A stretch of 64,000 nucleotides of DNA from Corynebacterium felinum. GTDB lineage: Bacteria > Actinomycetota > Actinomycetes > Mycobacteriales > Mycobacteriaceae. The DNA is taken from assembly GCF_030408755.1 (NCBI RefSeq), contig NZ_CP047209.1, positions 1,240,001-1,304,000 on the forward strand, given 5' to 3'. How positions within the stretch are numbered: the first letter of the stretch is position 1; each line of letters opens with the position of its first letter. The notes below the pieces were generated by a model. The model worked only from the letters and a program-made list of their open reading frames with translations, made no database searches and was not told the origin of the DNA. Positions 1 through 7,704 of this stretch are shown here, piece after piece. The translations under genes were made by a program, and so were the position numbers.

Positions 1-1
1 C

Positions 2-1780
2 CAACTCGTCGACGAAGCACTCGCCATCGCAGCGACGCTTATCGACGCCGGGGTGCAACCAGGCGATCGCGTCATCGTCGGCATGCCCAAAGGCTGCGAC
101 CAAGTCACAGCCGTGGTCGGTACACTCGCTGCCGCAGCCATCTACGTGCCCGTCAACCCTGAGCACCCGCTCGCACGACGCCAAGCTATTGCCACCCAAT
201 CTGGGGCGAAAGTCATCCTCGGCACAGACGCATCCATTGAGGAATTCGCAGATGAACACTTCCCGCCGTTTATCAATATCAACGATGCTCGCAGCCACCA
301 CACCCCACTTTCTTCCCCCGTGGATTCAAGCGCGGAAGACGTTGCCTACCTGCTGTTTACCTCCGGATCCACCGGCGAACCCAAAGGTGTGGAAATACCC
401 CACCGTGCAGCGATGAACACCCTCGATGGTCTTAATGCCATCATGGGAACAGGGCCTGAGGATTCCATGTTCGCGCTCTCCGCGCTCGAATTCGACATCT
501 CCGTCCAAGACATGTTCTCCATGTTCGCCGCCGGCGGAACCGTTGTCGTCCCCGATGCCACCGTGCGCACCAACCCTGACCAGTGGGCAAAGGCCATCAC
601 ACTGTGTGGGGTCACCCACCTGTGCGTTGCGCCCTCACTGCTCGACATGCTGCTATCAACCGATCACTCCTTTGATCTGAGCAGCCTACGCACCGTCATG
701 TCCGGCGGGGACTGGGTGCCCGTCGACTTGCCCGAACGGCTGAAAAAACGCGCACCCGAATGCCGTTTCTTCGGGCTCGGTGGCACCACCGAAACTGGGG
801 TTCACTCCACCATTTGCGAAGTCACAGAGATCAACCCCGAATGGAAAGTCGTCCCCTATGGTGTGCCCCTGCCTAATATGCACTGCCGAATCGTCGACGC
901 CATCGGCCGCGACCGGCCCACCGGAGTTATTGGCCAACTACTCATCGGCGGGCCCGGAGTGGGCTGCGGCTACCGCGGACTCAGCGACGAACGCGCCCAC
1001 CGATTCTTTGAAGAAAACGGAACCCGATGGTTCGCAACCGGTGACCTTGCACGCTACCTACCCGACGGAACCATGGAATTCATCGGGCGCATGGACCACC
1101 AAGTCCAACTACGTGGCTACCGCGTCGAACTCGGCGAAGTCGAAGCCTGCCTGCGTCAACACCCACAGGTACACCGTGCGGTTGCCCACGTGATCAACGA
1201 TCCCGGCGCACACCTTGTTGCCGCCGTCGGGCTCATTGAGGATCCACACACCCCAGCACCCACGCAGGAAGAGCTCATCGCCTGGTGCCAGCAACTTTTG
1301 CCAAGCTATATGGTGCCCGAATTCATTGCCATTGCCAATGCGCTTCCGGTGACCATCAACGGCAAACTGGATCGTCGCGGATCCCATGCGCTGATCGAAG
1401 AGCACAAGAAAAACCACCAAGCATCAGCGGTGCCGACCGACGCAGGGCATGTGGAACCACAGGTGGTCGAGCTCGTGGCACAAGTACTCGCTGACAGTGC
1501 AAGGATCAGCACACTTGACCCCGACGCCGACTTCTTCGCTAGTGGAGGCGACTCCGTCACCGCCATTCGCGCAGTAGGTGCAGTCCGTGACATGTTCGCC
1601 CAACCCCAACTAGGCATCACAGAACTGTTCAGTCACCGCAGCGCACGTGGCCTTGCCGCCGCGATCGTGCGGCTCGACCCTTATCCCGGCTACTCCGCAC
1701 AAGTAGCAGACATCGCCGCCGAAGTCGCCGCCATGGGGGAGGACGAACTCAAAGCCCACCTAGACACCACCACCTCATAG
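2..1780 (+). CDS. NRPS, C-terminal A-T part (5' end outside window)
   Basis: The frame is open to the left edge, so this is the 3' part of a larger NRPS; GTG 53 is internal. It has an adenylation domain (core FTSGSTGEPKG near nt 352-385, GLGGTTETG near 774-800, GDLARYLPDG and RMDHQVQLRGYRVELGE near 1041-1140, GKLDRRG near 1361-1381). A carrier domain follows with FFASGGDSVTA near 1531-1563, where the serine is the phosphopantetheine site. There is no thioesterase; it ends 35 residues after the carrier helix. The GLGGTTET core plus the VPYGVPLPN stretch resembles A domains that follow heterocyclisation domains (HMWP2, PchE, MbtB), so Ser, Thr or Cys activation and an oxazoline or thiazoline cap is an inference. 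The missing N-terminal part would settle this. Coding style is C/A-ending. Confidence 0.93.
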   Translation, partial: QLVDEALAIAATLIDAGVQPGDRVIVGMPKGCDQVTAVVGTLAAAAIYVPVNPEHPLARRQAIATQSGAKVILGTDASIEEFADEHFPPFININDARSHHTPLSSPVDSSAEDVAYLLFTSGSTGEPKGVEIPHRAAMNTLDGLNAIMGTGPEDSMFALSALEFDISVQDMFSMFAAGGTVVVPDATVRTNPDQWAKAITLCGVTHLCVAPSLLDMLLSTDHSFDLSSLRTVMSGGDWVPVDLPERLKKRAPECRFFGLGGTTETGVHSTICEVTEINPEWKVVPYGVPLPNMHCRIVDAIGRDRPTGVIGQLLIGGPGVGCGYRGLSDERAHRFFEENGTRWFATGDLARYLPDGTMEFIGRMDHQVQLRGYRVELGEVEACLRQHPQVHRAVAHVINDPGAHLVAAVGLIEDPHTPAPTQEELIAWCQQLLPSYMVPEFIAIANALPVTINGKLDRRGSHALIEEHKKNHQASAVPTDAGHVEPQVVELVAQVLADSARISTLDPDADFFASGGDSVTAIRAVGAVRDMFAQPQLGITELFSHRSARGLAAAIVRLDPYPGYSAQVADIAAEVAAMGEDELKAHLDTTTS

Positions 1781-1850
1781 GCGCAACACCTACCAATGGT
1801 TGCAACCTGCACTACAAACCCTTGACCATCTACGTGATCGAAAGCTGACC

Positions 1851-3218
1851 ATGAGCATTCACATCCCCACCGAATTCGACATCATCGGCGTAGGCTTCGG
1901 CCCTTCAAACCTGGCCTTAGCCACTGCCATTACGGAATACAATCACAAGCATCCCGATTCGCCCATCAGCGCCTGCTTCCTAGAAAAACGCGAATCTTTC
2001 GATTGGCACCCCGGCATGATGCTGCCCGATGCCCAAATGCAGATTTCCTGGCTGAAAGATCTCGCCACATTCCGCAACCCCCAAAGCCAGTTCACCTTCA
2101 TTAACTATCTTTTTGATCGCGGACGACTGGTGGACTTCGTCAACATGAAAACCTTCTTCCCCTCCCGCCAGGAATTCCGCGACTACCTGCGCTGGGCGGC
2201 AAAGCGCGTGGATTCCACCGTCCGCTACGGCACAGAGGTGACAAGCATCAGCCTTGACCCCACTCATGCAACAGTGCAGATCAACGATGCAAACGAATGC
2301 AATGAATCAACGACTCTGCATGCACCCGTGGTGGTTTTCGCCCCTGGGCTTCGCCCAGTTCTGCCCGAAGGCATTAAAGAAAGCCCGCGCATTTTCCACA
2401 ACATCCACATCCTCGATCGACTAGAACTCATCGATCCGCACAGCATTCGCGAAGTTGTGGTCGTCGGGTCTGGACAGTCCGCGGCCGAAGTACTCCTCTA
2501 TATCCATGCCACCATGCCTCAGGCACACGTCCATGGAGTATTCGGACGCTACGGCATAAGCCCTTCGGATGACACCCCCTTTGCCAACCGAGTCTTCGAT
2601 CCTTCGGCTGTCGACGACTGGTTCGCCGCTGACCCAGCAGAACGCGCACGCCAAATGTCCTACCACCGCCAAACCAACTATTCGGCGGTCGATGCAGAAC
2701 TCATCGAAGAACTTTTCGGCATAGAATACGGCGAAAAAGTCACAGGTAACCCCCGCTTGCACTTGCATAGAACAACCCGTCTGACACATTGCGCAGAAAA
2801 TGCTGATGGCGTGCAGATCCAGCTACGCAACACCATGACAGGGGAAGAAACAACCATGCACCCCGACCTCGTTATTTTCGCCACAGGCTTCGAAGAAACC
2901 CCCATCGGGGATCTCATCGAACCAGCAAGCACCGCGGTAATTACCACAGATCACCTCAACGTCGGCCGCGACTACCGCCTCCCGACCACTACCACCGTGG
3001 GCGTGTACCTCAACGGTGGGGTGGAACGCACCCACGGTCTTTCTTCGTCACTTCTCTCCAACGTGGCGATCAGAGCAGCCGACATCTTGGACTCCATCAT
3101 CGAACACCGCACCACACAACACCCCACACACCAACACGAGCAGCAGCAGGAAACGCAGGACGCCAGCGAGCACAGCCACCAGCACGATTATGCGCACGAG
3201 CCTGCTGTATCCCTGTGA
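1851..3218 (+). CDS. L-ornithine N5-monooxygenase (SidA/PvdA/IucD family)
   Basis: FAD- and NADPH-dependent hydroxylase of the side-chain amine of ornithine (or lysine), giving the hydroxylamine needed for hydroxamate siderophores; cytoplasmic. The FAD motif GVGFGPSNLALA is at residues 11-22, the substrate/flavin region WHPGMMLPDAQMQISWLKDL follows, the NADPH motif VVGSGQSAAEVL is near residue 205, and FATGFEE is near 345. ATG 1851 is preferred over an in-frame TTG at 1800 because family members begin just before the FAD motif. The predicted 455 residues are a normal length. The last ~35 residues are rich in His and Gln (HQHEQQQE, HSHQHDYAH), which is not a family feature. It lies 70 nt after the NRPS and 16 nt before an ABC ATPase, so it is probably in one operon with them. 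Ornithine rather than lysine is the likelier substrate because a separate lysine-type enzyme is encoded at 18650. Confidence 0.93.
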   Translation: MSIHIPTEFDIIGVGFGPSNLALATAITEYNHKHPDSPISACFLEKRESFDWHPGMMLPDAQMQISWLKDLATFRNPQSQFTFINYLFDRGRLVDFVNMKTFFPSRQEFRDYLRWAAKRVDSTVRYGTEVTSISLDPTHATVQINDANECNESTTLHAPVVVFAPGLRPVLPEGIKESPRIFHNIHILDRLELIDPHSIREVVVVGSGQSAAEVLLYIHATMPQAHVHGVFGRYGISPSDDTPFANRVFDPSAVDDWFAADPAERARQMSYHRQTNYSAVDAELIEELFGIEYGEKVTGNPRLHLHRTTRLTHCAENADGVQIQLRNTMTGEETTMHPDLVIFATGFEETPIGDLIEPASTAVITTDHLNVGRDYRLPTTTTVGVYLNGGVERTHGLSSSLLSNVAIRAADILDSIIEHRTTQHPTHQHEQQQETQDASEHSHQHDYAHEPAVSL

Positions 3219-3234
3219 GAAAGGCACACACTTC

Positions 3235-4209
3235 ATGACCACACACACCACGTGCACCCCAACACTGCAGATTAGCAACCTGCACAAAAGCTACGGCGAC
3301 TTCCATGTTCTGCGCGGGGTTGACCTCCACGTCGCACCGGGGACGATTCATGGACTATTGGGGCCGAATGGGTCCGGCAAGACCACTTTGGTTTCTATCG
3401 TGTCCACGCTGTTATCACCAGATTCAGGTTCGGTTACAGTGTGTGGCAAGGATGTGGTCCATGATGCCGGTGGGGTTCGCCAGCTCATTTCGCTTACCGG
3501 CCAGTATGCGTCGGTGGATACCCACTTGACCGGCCGAGAGAATCTAGAATTTTTTGGACGCCTTCGGGGGCTTGGCAAAGTGCAGGCGCGAGAGCGGGCG
3601 CAGGAATTGCTGGAAGATTTTAGCCTCACTGAGGCGGCAGCACGCAGGGCTGGGGACTATTCCGGTGGCATGCGCCGCCGGTTAGATATTGCCTGCAGTT
3701 TGGTCACCGAGCCTGCGCTGATCATTTTGGACGAACCCACCACAGGATTGGACCCGCGTAGCCGCCGCGAGGTGTGGCATTTGCTTCGCGGATTGCGCGA
3801 TCGAGGCATCACCATTTTGTTAACGAGCCAGTATTTGGATGAAGTTGATGTCTTAAGTGATTACATCACGGTGATCAAAAAAGGCAGTGTGATCGCAACG
3901 GGAACGGCCGATGAACTCAAGCAACGCTCCGGCCCCAGCGTATGTGAGGTGCGACCTGCTGACCCCGATGAATTGGTTACCGTTGTGGAGATTGTGCAAA
4001 AGGCGGGCTGGCAGGAGGTAAGTATCGATGAAGATCACTCCTGCGTTGTGCTTCCTGCCCCTGATCCGGCGCGAGTGCTTCCTGAGGTCATTGCTGCTGT
4101 TGAGGCTGCAGGTGTGGTGGTGACTGATATTGGGATTCGCCGGCCTTCCTTGGACGATGTGTTCTTAGCCTTGGTGGCAGAAAATGCCCCAGAGGTGGTG
4201 AATCAATGA
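3235..4209 (+). CDS. ABC transporter ATP-binding protein, DrrA-like
   Basis: ATPase of a drug/peptide-type exporter, cytoplasmic face of the membrane. Walker A GPNGSGKTT is at about residues 43-51, the signature YSGGMRRR near 142, and Walker B LIILDEPTTGLD near 162. The C-terminal part is the usual DrrA tail with the ending DDVFLAL. ATG 3235 is chosen because GAGAAAGG precedes it at a good distance; the frame stays open upstream to 3016 inside the previous gene, without homology. Its stop overlaps the start of the permease at 4206 (ATGA). Placed between siderophore genes, it most likely energises export of the NRPS product. Codon style changes near nt 3345 from C/A-ending to G/T-ending. Confidence 0.92.
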   Translation: MTTHTTCTPTLQISNLHKSYGDFHVLRGVDLHVAPGTIHGLLGPNGSGKTTLVSIVSTLLSPDSGSVTVCGKDVVHDAGGVRQLISLTGQYASVDTHLTGRENLEFFGRLRGLGKVQARERAQELLEDFSLTEAAARRAGDYSGGMRRRLDIACSLVTEPALIILDEPTTGLDPRSRREVWHLLRGLRDRGITILLTSQYLDEVDVLSDYITVIKKGSVIATGTADELKQRSGPSVCEVRPADPDELVTVVEIVQKAGWQEVSIDEDHSCVVLPAPDPARVLPEVIAAVEAAGVVVTDIGIRRPSLDDVFLALVAENAPEVVNQ

Positions 4210-4946
4210 GCAGTGCAGGAAAGTTTAGAGCGCTCGTTGGGCAGTCGGCGCGGGATGCTGCCCGCAACGGCACGTACCGGAGTGCCCTGATTTTGCCAGT
4301 GTTGTTTTTCTTGTGCTTTTATACCCCGTTGCGTAAAACCGTTCCTGAGGATGGCTACGCCACATATGTGTTGCCCTTGGTTGCGGTGCAGGCGGTGATT
4401 TTTGTTGCCATTGCGGCGGCGGGCATGGCTGCTGAAGTCTCGGCAGTGGGGATGGGGCAACGGTTGCGTTCGTTGCCTATGCCGGCGTGGTTGCCGGTGG
4501 CTGCGCGTGCAACGGTGAGTATGAGTGTAGCGTTCACATCAATGTGTGCTGCGGTTCTGGTGGCGGTGATTTTCGGGTTCCGCCCAGAGCTCGCTCATGC
4601 GGGGAAGTTGATCGTAGCTGTGGTGCTGGTGGTTGTGTTGGGGGTGGCGTTGTCGATGCTTTCTGATGCGTTGGGTACGCGGGTGGCTAGGGTCGATAGT
4701 GTGCAGCAGGCGATGCTTGTGCCCCAGATGCTGTTGGTGATGCTTTCTACTGGTTTGGTGCCGGAGTCGGCTTTTCCTGAGTGGGTGCAAGGTTTTGTGC
4801 GCAATCAGCCGGTGTCAGTGCTCAGTGATGCGCTTCGGGAATTGATTTCCGGCCGCAACGGTGGGGGTGCTGCGTGGGTGTGGGTTGGGGTGTTGTTTGT
4901 TGCTGGCGCAGTATGCGCAACGTTTGCTTCGAGGAGAAGGTCATGA
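4206..4946 (+). CDS. ABC-2 type permease, DrrB-like (first)
   Basis: 246-residue integral membrane protein with about six hydrophobic segments (for example near residues 18-35, 55-75, 105-125, 135-152 and 225-242). The ABC-2 permease signature stretch near residues 170-205 includes LVPQMLLVMLSTGLVPESAFPEW spread over the fourth to fifth segments, followed by NQPVSVLSDALREL, typical of DrrB-type exporters. Start and stop both overlap neighbours by 4 nt (ATGA), so the ATPase and two permeases are translationally coupled. It probably pairs with the next permease to form the membrane channel. The substrate is inferred from context only. Confidence 0.88.
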   Translation: MSSAGKFRALVGQSARDAARNGTYRSALILPVLFFLCFYTPLRKTVPEDGYATYVLPLVAVQAVIFVAIAAAGMAAEVSAVGMGQRLRSLPMPAWLPVAARATVSMSVAFTSMCAAVLVAVIFGFRPELAHAGKLIVAVVLVVVLGVALSMLSDALGTRVARVDSVQQAMLVPQMLLVMLSTGLVPESAFPEWVQGFVRNQPVSVLSDALRELISGRNGGGAAWVWVGVLFVAGAVCATFASRRRS

Positions 4947-5752
4947 GTTATTCAGGTTCGACGACGCGTACAGAGGTTTCCGGTTCGAGCGGTTGGTTGG
5001 TGGCTTGGGCGCATGCGCGGCGTTTGTTGCGTTCCTGGGTGCGGCAACCTGGAATGGTGGTGCAAACTGCACTGTTGCCGTTGGGGTTGTTGTTTACGCT
5101 TGATTTGACGTTGGGGGATACGGCCACGGCGTTGCGGGGTGGGCAGGATCAGCTTCCTTCTACTGTTGCGTTGGCTATGGTTATTTCTGCTGCTTATGGT
5201 TCGTTGAGTGCAGCGATTAGTTGTGATGAGGAGCGTCGCGATGGGTTGTTGGCGCGTTTTTGGGTGCTGCCGACTGCGCGTTGGGCTGTGGTTGCGGGTC
5301 GTCTTCTCGCGGAGGTTGTGCGCACACTAGTAGGTGCGATCATTGTGTTAAGCGCTGGGGTGCTTTTGGGAGTGGGGGTGGATTCGCCTAGAAGTTTCTT
5401 GTTGGCAATGCTGGTGGGCCCGTTGTTTGTGGTGGGTTTTGCGCCTGTTGCTTATGTGGTGTCGTTGCGGGCTGGGGGTCGCGCGGGGGTGGAGAATCTG
5501 ACGGGGTTGGTGATGTTGATGATGTTTTTCAACCCCGGTTTGGTTCCGGTGTCAGCCTATCCTTCGTGGCTGCACAGTTTTGTTGAGTATCAGCCGTTGT
5601 CGGTGGCTGTTGCTACTGCGCGGGCATGGATTGAGGGGGATTTTACGACCCATTACGCGTGGTGGTTGTTTGGGTGGGTGCTGTGTGGTGTTGTCGTTTT
5701 AGGTCCCGTTATGGTGCGGGCTTTGCGTGATGCCACGACCCAGACGTCCTAA
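4943..5752 (+). CDS. ABC-2 type permease, DrrB/DrrC-like (second)
   Basis: 269-residue membrane protein, similar in layout to the preceding permease: a short cytoplasmic N-terminus, several hydrophobic segments, then FNPGLVPVSAYPSWLHSFVEYQPLSVAV, the same motif pattern (PVSAYPSW...QPLS) seen in the first permease. ATG 4943 has GAGGAGAAGG just upstream (4931-4940) and overlaps the previous stop; an in-frame GTG at 4874 lies inside the first permease and is rejected. It forms a heteromeric exporter with the first permease and the ATPase. It ends the left-hand operon, followed by a terminator at 5887. Codons are strongly G/T-ending, unlike the A/C style of the first two genes of the window. Confidence 0.88.
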   Translation: MSYSGSTTRTEVSGSSGWLVAWAHARRLLRSWVRQPGMVVQTALLPLGLLFTLDLTLGDTATALRGGQDQLPSTVALAMVISAAYGSLSAAISCDEERRDGLLARFWVLPTARWAVVAGRLLAEVVRTLVGAIIVLSAGVLLGVGVDSPRSFLLAMLVGPLFVVGFAPVAYVVSLRAGGRAGVENLTGLVMLMMFFNPGLVPVSAYPSWLHSFVEYQPLSVAVATARAWIEGDFTTHYAWWLFGWVLCGVVVLGPVMVRALRDATTQTS

Positions 5753-5886
5753 ACTGGCGACCGTCGTGTGGTTTAAACCGGCAGCTTTTGTGTGGGCTGT
5801 GAGCGTTTCGACGTCGCTATTTACGCCTACGTCTCGCGCAGCGTAGGAGAGTTTCAGGAACCTACGCTGGGAGGAGCGGTAATCTA

Positions 5887-5924
5887 AGCCCCCAATCATT
5901 CACGAGTGATTGGGGGCTAGTTTT
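5887..5924. terminator. Rho-independent terminator between convergent operons
   Basis: A perfect 12-bp stem (AGCCCCCAATCA pairing with TGATTGGGGGCT) is followed by AGTTTT on the plus strand. It lies between the exporter operon and the convergent lipoprotein gene and may serve both, although the minus-side U-tract is poor. The rest of 5753-6018 shows only a short 6-bp hairpin (CCTACG/CGTAGG near 5830-5851) and no gene. Confidence 0.8.
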
Positions 5925-6018
5925 GTGTGACCACGCAGGTAGGTCAGTTGCTGTGATCTGTGATGTTGTATGTGATTTTCGTGCAGGTGTGAGGATGCGC
6001 GAAATACGATGAGGGTGT

Positions 6019-7002
6019 TTAGCGCACTTTTTTCAACAGTGGTTTGATGCGGTCGAGGGCGAAGGGGATGCTCAATACCGTGGGCACATTTAAGGCGGTG
6101 CCGGTGGCAAGATCAATGAACTGCACTTGACTTTTGCGTACAGCGCTTAATTCAGGGAAGCCTGGGATTGCTTCAAATGTTTCACGGAGTTTCGATTCCT
6201 GCAGAATAATGATCAAAACGTCGGACTCAAGTTCCGTAATGTCGGCTACCGGGATTTCAAAACGGCCGCTACCGCCTGCGCGTGCGACTTGGTTTTCTGG
6301 GAAAGACATGCCGAAATCGAGGAAGATTTCACTCGCACCATCTGACGGGTCGGCCTGAACGCCGATAGAGGTCTCTTTGTAGAAGTACACCATCGACAGT
6401 TTTTTGCCCTGCAGATTTTTCAGCGTGGCGGCATCCTCGGCAAGCCTGCCTTCAAGATCGGAGATCACACGCTCGGCTACTTCCGGCACCCGCAAGATCT
6501 GACCCAAAAGTGTCAGCGGATCCTGCCAGCGGCCAATTTGCGCAGTACTTACATCGGGGATGGTGGGGGCAATCGCGGCGAAACTCTCATAGGTCTGAGT
6601 ATCGGCGGCAAACCCTGGGGCGATAATCAGATCAGGTTCTAGGCGACGAACCTGATCGACAACTTCACTCTCGCCGATCACGATTTCAGTAGCGCCTTCC
6701 AATTGGCCGTGAGTCCAGGGTGCTAAACCACCGCCAGCGGCGTGCACACTATCGAAAAAGCCCACAGGTTTGCCACCTAAGGTCAGCAGCGCATCTGTCC
6801 ACTGATTGCCTAAGGTAACAACGCGTTGGGGGACACCGGTGATGGTGGTATCACCCATCGAATGGTGAATAAGAACCGTCCCAGTATCACCAGCAGGTGC
6901 ACTGGTGGCGCAACCGGCAAGCATCCCTAGGCCCACAAGCCCTGCGGCGGATAAAAACCCGCGGCGACTCAGCTCCCGCGAACCCCAAGGCGTAGCACTC
7001 AT
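6019..7002 (-). CDS. Fe(III)-siderophore ABC transporter substrate-binding lipoprotein
   Basis: 327-residue FecB/FepB-type periplasmic-binding lipoprotein that would capture a ferric siderophore outside the membrane. The N-terminus has a twin-arginine motif (SRRGFLS), a hydrophobic stretch and a lipobox ending LAGC, so Tat export and lipid anchoring are likely. The family pattern is visible: VPQRVVTLGNQWTDALL near residue 58, EPDLIIAPGF near 120, and IPFALDRIKPLL at the end. Its ATG overlaps the stop of the acyltransferase gene (ATGA on the minus strand), making a two-gene operon. No FecCD-type permease or FepC-type ATPase is in the window, so it must use a transporter encoded elsewhere. Confidence 0.92.
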   Translation of the reverse strand: MSATPWGSRELSRRGFLSAAGLVGLGMLAGCATSAPAGDTGTVLIHHSMGDTTITGVPQRVVTLGNQWTDALLTLGGKPVGFFDSVHAAGGGLAPWTHGQLEGATEIVIGESEVVDQVRRLEPDLIIAPGFAADTQTYESFAAIAPTIPDVSTAQIGRWQDPLTLLGQILRVPEVAERVISDLEGRLAEDAATLKNLQGKKLSMVYFYKETSIGVQADPSDGASEIFLDFGMSFPENQVARAGGSGRFEIPVADITELESDVLIIILQESKLRETFEAIPGFPELSAVRKSQVQFIDLATGTALNVPTVLSIPFALDRIKPLLKKVR

Positions 7003-7655
7003 GGGCTTACCACCAATCGCTTGGGATTAACCACAGGGGAATCTGCTTCGCTGCGGCACAACACCAGCAGGTTAAACGTGCGATTCGGAAACTCGTGAAT
7101 ACCGCAATCCACAGCGCCAGCCTTCAATGCCGTGGTGCGGGCAGCAGTGTTGCGGTGATCTGGATCAAACACGATCCGGCAACACTGCGGATAGTCTAAA
7201 GCTAGTTGGCTAAAGAAATGCGCCAGGGTTGCTCGCGCATGCCCTTGGCCGCTGTGTGCGGGGTCGCCAAAACCGATGTGGATGCCGATATCGTCCGGGC
7301 GGGCGTCGTAGGTTGCGCCAATAACATCACGCCCAGGGCGGTAGAGCTCAATGTAGGCGGCTGGGGCGCCGTCGATACGCAAGAGCAGCGGGAGGGAATA
7401 AGTGCCCGCATTTTGGGCGGCAATGCGTGACCGCCACCATTCCTCACTTTCGGGAAACTCCCACGTTGCCGCAAGATGCGGGCGGTTCATCCACTCTGCT
7501 ACAAGCGCTGCTTCAGGCGAGTCTTCGGCGATTCGCTCACAGGAGTACGGCGGGGCTAGGACGGGGATGGGAGGGGCGCCGGCATCGATGAATTCTTTCG
7601 GCACATCAAGGACCTCACGGGGGAGGGAAGGGGTGGTATTAATTTCGCTTATCAT
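6999..7655 (-). CDS. mbtK: MbtK-like N6-lysine/hydroxylamine acyltransferase (GNAT, siderophore)
   Basis: 218-residue GNAT enzyme of the MbtK/IucB/RhbD group, which acylates the side-chain (hydroxyl)amine of lysine or ornithine to complete the hydroxamate. The matches I recognise from mycobacterial MbtK are the run EWMNRPHLAATWE near residue 54, GTYSLPLL near 84, YDARPDDIGIH near 115, and CRIVFDPDHRNTA near 157. The ATG is preceded by GGAAAG on its strand. It is the first gene of a minus-strand operon with the binding lipoprotein and is divergent from the large NRPS across an iron box. The acyl donor (acetyl or long-chain) cannot be read from sequence. The symbol is by homology. Confidence 0.88.
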   Translation of the reverse strand: MISEINTTPSLPREVLDVPKEFIDAGAPPIPVLAPPYSCERIAEDSPEAALVAEWMNRPHLAATWEFPESEEWWRSRIAAQNAGTYSLPLLLRIDGAPAAYIELYRPGRDVIGATYDARPDDIGIHIGFGDPAHSGQGHARATLAHFFSQLALDYPQCCRIVFDPDHRNTAARTTALKAGAVDCGIHEFPNRTFNLLVLCRSEADSPVVNPKRLVVSP

Positions 7656-7681
7656 GATAACTTTCCACTCAGGGTCTTGAC

Positions 7682-7700
7682 GAAGGTTAGCCTAGCCTAC
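7682..7700. promoter_or_regulatory. DtxR-like iron box in divergent promoter
   Basis: GAAGGTTAGCCTAGCCTAC matches the DtxR/IdeR consensus TTAGGTTAGCCTAACCTAA at 15 of 19 positions, with the central GGTTAGCCTA exact. It lies in the 49-bp gap between the MbtK-like gene (minus) and the NRPS (plus), where a bound repressor would block both promoters. Iron repression of the siderophore locus follows from known DtxR biology; binding itself is inferred. Confidence 0.8.
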
Positions 7701-7704
7701 ATTA
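7693..7704 (+). promoter_or_regulatory. Possible -10 element for a leaderless NRPS mRNA
   Basis: TAGCCT at 7693-7698 fits the TANNNT -10 pattern and ends 6 nt before ATG 7705, the spacing seen for leaderless transcripts in actinobacteria. No Shine-Dalgarno precedes ATG 7705. No clear -35 is seen at 17 nt. It overlaps the iron box. Confidence 0.35.
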
